From assembly GCA_002469805.1 (NCBI GenBank), contig DKNW01000071.1, positions 1-9,143 on the forward strand: DNA of 9,143 nt, in the 5' to 3' direction. The notes below the pieces were generated by a model. The model ran no database searches. It worked only from the letters and a program-made list of their open reading frames with translations, and was not told where the DNA came from. Position numbers and translations under genes: made by a program. This DNA is from Rhodobiaceae bacterium UBA7378. Its GTDB lineage: Bacteria > Pseudomonadota > Alphaproteobacteria > RS24. This document shows positions 5,320 to 9,143 of the stretch, piece after piece; the stretch's first letter is position 1, and each line of letters opens with the position of its first letter.

Positions 5320-5925
5320 CTACTGGATCACGAAGTTAGAAAAATGCACGCCTTCAATACCACCAAAGCCCTCTAATTGCTCAAGTTTGGCATTAATGGC
5401 ATCGCGGATAGCAATTGCAAGGTTTGTACGGCCCTGCACACCATCGACGGCTTCTTCCCCGAATGCGCTCATGGCAGTAAGTATTTCGGAACGTAACGCC
5501 AGCTGGTGCGCATCAACATTTGCCATGACCGTGTCGTCATATTGTGTCGATACAGCAATGCCCAACTGAATAAACTTTCGCGAACCGCGCAAATTAGTCG
5601 TCAGATTGCCGGGGAACTCATAATAGGTCGTTAGGAAAACCTGCTCGCCAGGTGCCAAGCGCGGCATTTTCTTCGGCATTTCACCGCCCTCGCCATTATC
5701 CACCATTTCCTCTTCGTCCGGCTCTTCTTCCACCGGTGCCTGAGCTTGCGGATTATTGCGCTCGATGATTTGCTCGACCTCTGCCGACGGGTTGCTCGGC
5801 GCGCCGCCAAACAAAAAGTAGCCTACACCCAAGCCCACTCCGATCAGGAGAAAAACGCCAACAACACCGCCGATAATCAGCAGCAAATTGCCTCTTTTGG
5901 ATCCTTCATTATCTTCATCAGCCAT
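5320..5925 (-). CDS. fliL: Flagellar basal body-associated protein FliL
   Basis: FliL is a single-pass inner-membrane protein that surrounds or supports the stator units, influencing torque and swarming. The 201-residue product has a short charged cytoplasmic N-terminus (1-12) and one Gly-rich transmembrane helix (about 14-40). A long acidic linker follows, including VEEEPDEEEMVDNGEGGEMP (65-84), then a periplasmic stomatin-like domain (about 92-201). The C-terminus VHFSNFVIQ matches the conserved ending of the family. The acidic linker makes it longer than the roughly 155-residue enterobacterial FliL and similar to many alphaproteobacterial ones. The start is an ATG with GAGG seven bases upstream. 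It lies 38 nt after fliK and 15 nt before fliM, in the same unit. Confidence 0.95.
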   Translation of the reverse strand: MADEDNEGSKRGNLLLIIGGVVGVFLLIGVGLGVGYFLFGGAPSNPSAEVEQIIERNNPQAQAPVEEEPDEEEMVDNGEGGEMPKKMPRLAPGEQVFLTTYYEFPGNLTTNLRGSRKFIQLGIAVSTQYDDTVMANVDAHQLALRSEILTAMSAFGEEAVDGVQGRTNLAIAIRDAINAKLEQLEGFGGIEGVHFSNFVIQ

Positions 5926-5963
5926 CTCAATACCTCAACAAATATTCTGACTTCTCAAAATTA

Positions 5964-7274
5964 CTAAGCTGTTACATTAATACCGTCTTCATCGACGGCT
6001 GTTGCAGAACTGTCCTGAACCGTTTCGGCGTCATCACCAGCTTCCCCGCGGCTTTCGGAGTTTGACGATTTATCACCATTGGAAGACCCGCCTTGCTGTT
6101 GTCCCTGATCACCGGCTGTAGCAGCAGAAAAACTGCCGACGCGCAATTCGCGCGCCTCAAGCATCTGAACCAATTGGCTTTCAGCATCACCCAACATGGC
6201 CGCGGCCATTGCCGTGTCTGTCTTGATGTTTAGGTTTAGTTGACCATCAATCATCGACATACTCACGCGCATACGCCCCAGCGATTTGGGCGTCAGCATG
6301 AAATCAATTTCTTCACCGCCACCTGTAATGCGCTGTTCCAGTGCATTTGCTAGCTTTTGGTTCCAGTCTTTTGTCAGCATGTCCAGATGCAGCATCGTAC
6401 TGCGCGCACCCGGCAACGCAGATTGTTGCGAAAGTGCGCCGCCAGCGCCGTTTTCACGACCGCCCGCAAAGCCATTGTCGGATGATGCCAGCCCTTCAAT
6501 AGCATGGGCTGAAGACGCCGAGACACGCGGAGGCTCGGACATGGGTGCATCCATTTGCTTACGCAGTTGCGCCGCAATGATTTGTGTAGAAGCACCTGTC
6601 ATTGGCGTATCTGATTTAATTTTCTCGACGTCAAAAGTTCTCGCCTTCGGCCCATCGGCTTTATAAGGGGTTATATCACTTACCGGGTTTGCCTTATCAA
6701 AAGCGCCGCGACCGGATTTTTTGTCCGATAATGCAGCGTCCAATTTAATAATTTCTTGCGCCGCATCCTTCAGCCGCGCAAGCTCACTGATGTCTACGTC
6801 AATCTCGCCATCAATTTTGACATCCGCGCTAGCGAGCGCTGCCTTATCCAGGTTCACCGGTTTCGGTAGCATTTTCGCATCAACCTTGGGCTGAGCGGCA
6901 TTTTCGGCAGACAACATGGCACTTCGCATCGCCAAAATTTCAGCTTTTTTGAGAAGCTCACTAGCCGTATCAGGGTCTACGCCGTCCAGCGTCATACCCG
7001 GTTTCGGTTGCAAACCGGCCAGAGCAAGCAGGGCTTGAGCCGCCGCAAGCGGCGCATCATCCGCGTTGGTCGCATCGGCGTGAATAACTTCGCCGTCTAA
7101 TGGCTGGTCAGGTGCCGCAAATTGCGCCCCGCCCATTACGGCAGCAATCATTTCAGCATCCAGCAAATCCTCAAAGTCGCCCAGTGATAATAAGGCGAGA
7201 ATATCCTTTGGCGCGGCGTTATCCGCCTCGCCTACCAGCGCTGGTCCTTGCGTTTTTGGCCCGATTTCCGTCAT
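5964..7274 (-). CDS. fliK: Flagellar hook-length control protein FliK
   Basis: FliK is the secreted ruler that measures the hook and then acts on the C-terminal part of FlhB to switch export from rod/hook to filament substrates. The 436-residue product has the family's layout: a long low-complexity Ala/Asp/Lys-rich N-terminal half (1-290), then a compact Flg_hook-type domain (about 295-385) with the hallmark LTPKSLGRMRVSM (327-339) and GQLNLNI (344-350), and a Gly/Ser/Gln/Asp-rich tail (386-436). Homology is visible only in the C-terminal domain, as usual. The ATG lies about 34 nt after a predicted sigma-54 start site. An in-frame TGA at 7287-7289 limits any extension, and the ribosome site is weak (TCTGGAA directly before ATG). 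It ends with TAG, 38 nt before fliL. First gene of the inferred fliK-L-M-N unit. Confidence 0.93.
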   Translation of the reverse strand: MTEIGPKTQGPALVGEADNAAPKDILALLSLGDFEDLLDAEMIAAVMGGAQFAAPDQPLDGEVIHADATNADDAPLAAAQALLALAGLQPKPGMTLDGVDPDTASELLKKAEILAMRSAMLSAENAAQPKVDAKMLPKPVNLDKAALASADVKIDGEIDVDISELARLKDAAQEIIKLDAALSDKKSGRGAFDKANPVSDITPYKADGPKARTFDVEKIKSDTPMTGASTQIIAAQLRKQMDAPMSEPPRVSASSAHAIEGLASSDNGFAGGRENGAGGALSQQSALPGARSTMLHLDMLTKDWNQKLANALEQRITGGGEEIDFMLTPKSLGRMRVSMSMIDGQLNLNIKTDTAMAAAMLGDAESQLVQMLEARELRVGSFSAATAGDQGQQQGGSSNGDKSSNSESRGEAGDDAETVQDSSATAVDEDGINVTA

Positions 7275-7318
7275 TTCCAGACTTACTCATCCAAATTACT
7301 TACATCCGATCTCTACTA

Positions 7319-7335
7319 TGCAAAATCGGTGCCAG
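7319..7335 (-). promoter_or_regulatory. Sigma-54 (RpoN) promoter for fliK
   Basis: On the minus strand this reads CTGGCACCGATTTTGCA, matching the sigma-54 consensus TGGCAC-N5-TTGC. The -24 GG (7333-7332) and -12 GC (7321-7320) are separated by exactly 10 bases. It lies in the 73-bp gap between the fliJ stop and the fliK start. Transcription is predicted to start about 12 nt after the -12 element, near 7308, giving a leader of roughly 34 nt. Such promoters need an AAA+ enhancer-binding activator. The nearest upstream inverted repeat is GCTCG-N7-CGAGC (7401-7417), inside fliJ. That the promoter is active is inferred. Confidence 0.83.
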
Positions 7336-7347
7336 ACTGCACGGTGG

Positions 7348-7773
7348 CTAGTTTATCATCCCGCGGCTGTTCCGCAAAGGTAACTCAGATTCACGCTTTT
7401 GCTCGGTTTTTTCGAGCCGTAAACGCTTGTGGTCTCTGGCAGCTTCTTGCGCGCGCTCCTCTTTACGGCGGGCTTTTGCGAGGTCAACATTGGCATCGTC
7501 GATTTCCGTGCGCAAAAACTGAGAGCGGTTTTCCAGCGTTTTAAGCTGTTCCAAGACATTAGTGCGGTACCAGCTATCAGCCCGCAAGCTCGCCACACTC
7601 TGCTCGCCCGTGCGCGTCATAATATCTTTCAATATGTCATCCAACTGCCCGCACAGCGTTTCGGTTTTTTGCAGTTCTTCGTTGAGCACGGACAGCGCCC
7701 GCGACTTTCGCATCACTTCAAGGCGCTGCTTCAACGCGAATTTCTGAAATAGTTTTTCCCGTGGGCGTGCCAT
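7348..7773 (-). CDS. fliJ: Flagellar export stalk protein FliJ
   Basis: A 141-residue, highly charged protein with no hydrophobic segment. It looks almost wholly alpha-helical, with heptad-like patterning over about 5-55 and 70-130 separated by a short break near TRTGEQS (53-59); the second half is dense in K, R and E. This is the antiparallel coiled-coil hairpin architecture of FliJ, which sits in the central pore of the FliI hexamer and contacts FlhA, coupling ATP hydrolysis to the export gate. FliJ sequences diverge quickly, so the assignment leans on length, composition and location directly after fliI (3 nt from its TAA). The ribosome site is weak (GGTGG upstream), consistent with coupling to fliI. 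It ends just upstream of a sigma-54 promoter, so it is probably the last gene of its own transcription unit. Confidence 0.87.
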   Translation of the reverse strand: MARPREKLFQKFALKQRLEVMRKSRALSVLNEELQKTETLCGQLDDILKDIMTRTGEQSVASLRADSWYRTNVLEQLKTLENRSQFLRTEIDDANVDLAKARRKEERAQEAARDHKRLRLEKTEQKRESELPLRNSRGMIN

Positions 7774-7776
7774 GGC

Positions 7777-9111
7777 TTATCTGCCACCCGCGCCCATCAT
7801 CGTCAGCAGGCTTTGGCGAGAATTGTCAAAATCTGCTTTTTGCGCTGCTGGCTGCATAATATGATCGACAAGCTGCGGCCACATTTGAAGCGCCACATCG
7901 AGGTCGCTATCTTGCCCTTGCACATAGCCCCCCATCATCACCAGATCACGATTTTCTAGATAGATCGACACGAGGCGGCGGAACTGACGCGCAGCGGCGG
8001 TATGTTCATCGCTTGAAATGTCATCTGCCACACGGCTAATCGAGGCAGGAATATCGACAGCAGGATAAATGCCTTGCTGGGCCTGCTCGCGCGACAAAAC
8101 AATATGCCCGTCAAGAATGGCCCGCGCCGCGTCAACAACCGGATCATTGGTATCATCGCCATCTGCAAGCACTGTGTAGAATGAAGTGATTGATCCAGCT
8201 CCGGACACACCTGTGCCCGAGCGTTCGATAAGCCGCGGGATCATGGAAATCACAGATGGTGGATAGCCTTTAGAGGTAGGTTGCTCGCCAAGCGCAAGCC
8301 CTATTTCCCGGCGCGCGTGCGCTACGCGGGTTAACGAATCCATAATCAGCAGGACGTTTTTACCCTGATCTCGAAAATATTCCGCAATCGACGTGGCTCG
8401 CTCAGCACCGCGGATACGTAAGAGCGGCGAGCGATCGGCAGGTACAGCCACGATAACTGTTTTGCCTCGGGTTTCCGGCGTCATAACCATATCGACAAAG
8501 CTACCGACCTCGCGGCCACGTTCGCCGATCAAACCAACCACCACAATGTCCGCTTCGGTGAACCGGCTCATCATACTCAGCAACACAGATTTCCCGACAC
8601 CCGAACCAGCGATAATGCCAAGCCGCTGGCCACGCCCGACAGTCAGGCAACTATTAATCACCCGCACGCCGACATCCAAAGGCGTGGCGACTGGATTACG
8701 CGCCAGCGGATTAACTTCCTTACCGTTTAGCGGCCAATGGTCCGCCATGCTCGGCAAAGGCCGATTATCCAGCGGACGCCCCAGCGCGTCAATCACGCGC
8801 CCAAGAACTTCCGGGCCAACCTGAATATCCGTACCTTCGTCCTGCAATGTCACGCGGGCACCAAGGCGCACACGCGCATTAATGTCATAGAGCGACATCA
8901 AATTTTGTCCGGAATCGAAGCCGATAATCTCTGCGAGCGCTGGCTCTTCGTTGTCGGTTTCAATAGCACATACTGCGCCAACGCTCACCGGAAACCCTTC
9001 ACATGCAAGCAAATGCCCGTCATGGCGGGTGACATAGCCGGATAGTTCTACGGGTCGCGCCAGGTGGAGCGCATCAAGCCTTGCGCCAAAAAAATCGTTT
9101 AACGCCGTCAT
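7777..9111 (-). CDS. fliI: Flagellum-specific export ATPase FliI
   Basis: FliI is the cytoplasmic hexameric ATPase of the flagellar type III export apparatus, related to the F1 beta subunit; it helps unload and feed substrates to the membrane gate. The 444-residue product has the usual length. An N-terminal beta-barrel-like region (about 20-95) is followed by VLGRVIDALGRPLD (102-115), the P-loop GSGVGKS (169-175), the GERGREV motif carrying the expected catalytic glutamate (E197) and Walker B VLLIMD (253-258). Next come TRVAHARREIGLALGEQP (261-278), GYPPSV and a C-terminal domain containing YLENRDLVMMGGYVQGQD. The P-loop ends KSV rather than the commoner KST; the hydroxyl ligand S175 is kept. 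The start is ATG preceded by GAGGATGTGTC, a usable ribosome site. It sits 3 nt before fliJ. FliI is chosen over secretion-system homologues because all neighbours are flagellar. Confidence 0.97.
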   Translation of the reverse strand: MTALNDFFGARLDALHLARPVELSGYVTRHDGHLLACEGFPVSVGAVCAIETDNEEPALAEIIGFDSGQNLMSLYDINARVRLGARVTLQDEGTDIQVGPEVLGRVIDALGRPLDNRPLPSMADHWPLNGKEVNPLARNPVATPLDVGVRVINSCLTVGRGQRLGIIAGSGVGKSVLLSMMSRFTEADIVVVGLIGERGREVGSFVDMVMTPETRGKTVIVAVPADRSPLLRIRGAERATSIAEYFRDQGKNVLLIMDSLTRVAHARREIGLALGEQPTSKGYPPSVISMIPRLIERSGTGVSGAGSITSFYTVLADGDDTNDPVVDAARAILDGHIVLSREQAQQGIYPAVDIPASISRVADDISSDEHTAAARQFRRLVSIYLENRDLVMMGGYVQGQDSDLDVALQMWPQLVDHIMQPAAQKADFDNSRQSLLTMMGAGGR

Positions 9112-9143
9112 GACACATCCTCGTCGGTTCCTGGTATGTCGGT
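9108..9143 (-). CDS. Probable C-terminal tail of FliH (partial, runs off right edge)
   Basis: Reading leftwards from the window edge, one minus-strand frame is open for 11 codons (TDIPGTDEDVS) and stops at a TGA that overlaps the fliI start codon as ATGA. A four-base overlap of this kind is typical of translationally coupled flagellar genes. In clusters with this order the gene before fliI is fliH, the regulator that holds the FliI ATPase at the export gate. The identity rests only on position: eleven acidic, unconserved residues cannot identify a family. The fliI frame is also open to the edge, so the overlap is plausible but not proven. Confidence 0.4.
   Translation of the reverse strand, partial: TDIPGTDEDVS

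Noticed and set aside
7436..7450. Plus-strand TGGC...TTGC in fliJ resembling sigma-54
   Set aside because: Spacing between GG and GC is nine bases instead of ten, and no plus-strand gene follows.

Overview
This window is a stretch of flagellar gene cluster, with every recognisable gene on the minus strand. In transcription order (right to left) it holds the probable tail of fliH, then fliI, fliJ, fliK, fliL, fliM, fliN, fliO, fliP, fliQ, fliR and flhB. These are followed by two small genes: a 73-residue two-helix membrane protein and the start of a cysteine-containing small protein cut by the left edge. Coding density is very high. Neighbouring genes overlap by 4 or 8 bases or sit a few to a few tens of bases apart, except for two gaps: fliJ-fliK (73 bp) and fliN-fliO (about 190 bp).

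The host is a Gram-negative flagellated bacterium, most likely an alphaproteobacterium of intermediate GC. The order fliH-I-J-K-L-M-N-O-P-Q-R-flhB is the gammaproteobacterial-style order, also known from the Rhodobacter sphaeroides fla1 cluster. The small CxxC protein with a TYDxRRPWGC core after flhB resembles a family I remember mainly from alphaproteobacteria. I cannot name the genus.

Layout and function: fliI and fliJ encode the export ATPase and its central stalk. fliK encodes the hook-length ruler and substrate-specificity switch, fliL the stator-associated membrane protein, and fliM and fliN the C-ring switch. fliO, fliP, fliQ, fliR and flhB encode the membrane core of the flagellar type III export gate. 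All proteins look full length with their hallmark motifs (FliI Walker A, Walker B and GERGRE; FlhB NPTH; the FliP, FliQ and FliR signatures). I see no frameshift, mobile element, CRISPR array or RNA gene.

The regulatory layout is the most informative part. Each of the two gaps contains a sigma-54 (RpoN) promoter with exact GG-N10-GC spacing, placed so that the 5' leader would be about 33-35 nt in both cases. This divides the cluster into fliK-L-M-N and fliO-P-Q-R-flhB plus the two small genes; fliI and fliJ belong to an upstream unit. The fliN-fliO gap also carries two palindromes about 98 and 127 bp upstream of the predicted start, where sigma-54 enhancer-binding proteins usually bind. An AT-rich tract lies between them and the promoter.

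I found no undescribed multi-gene system. The least explained items are the two small genes coupled to flhB and the palindromes upstream of fliO.
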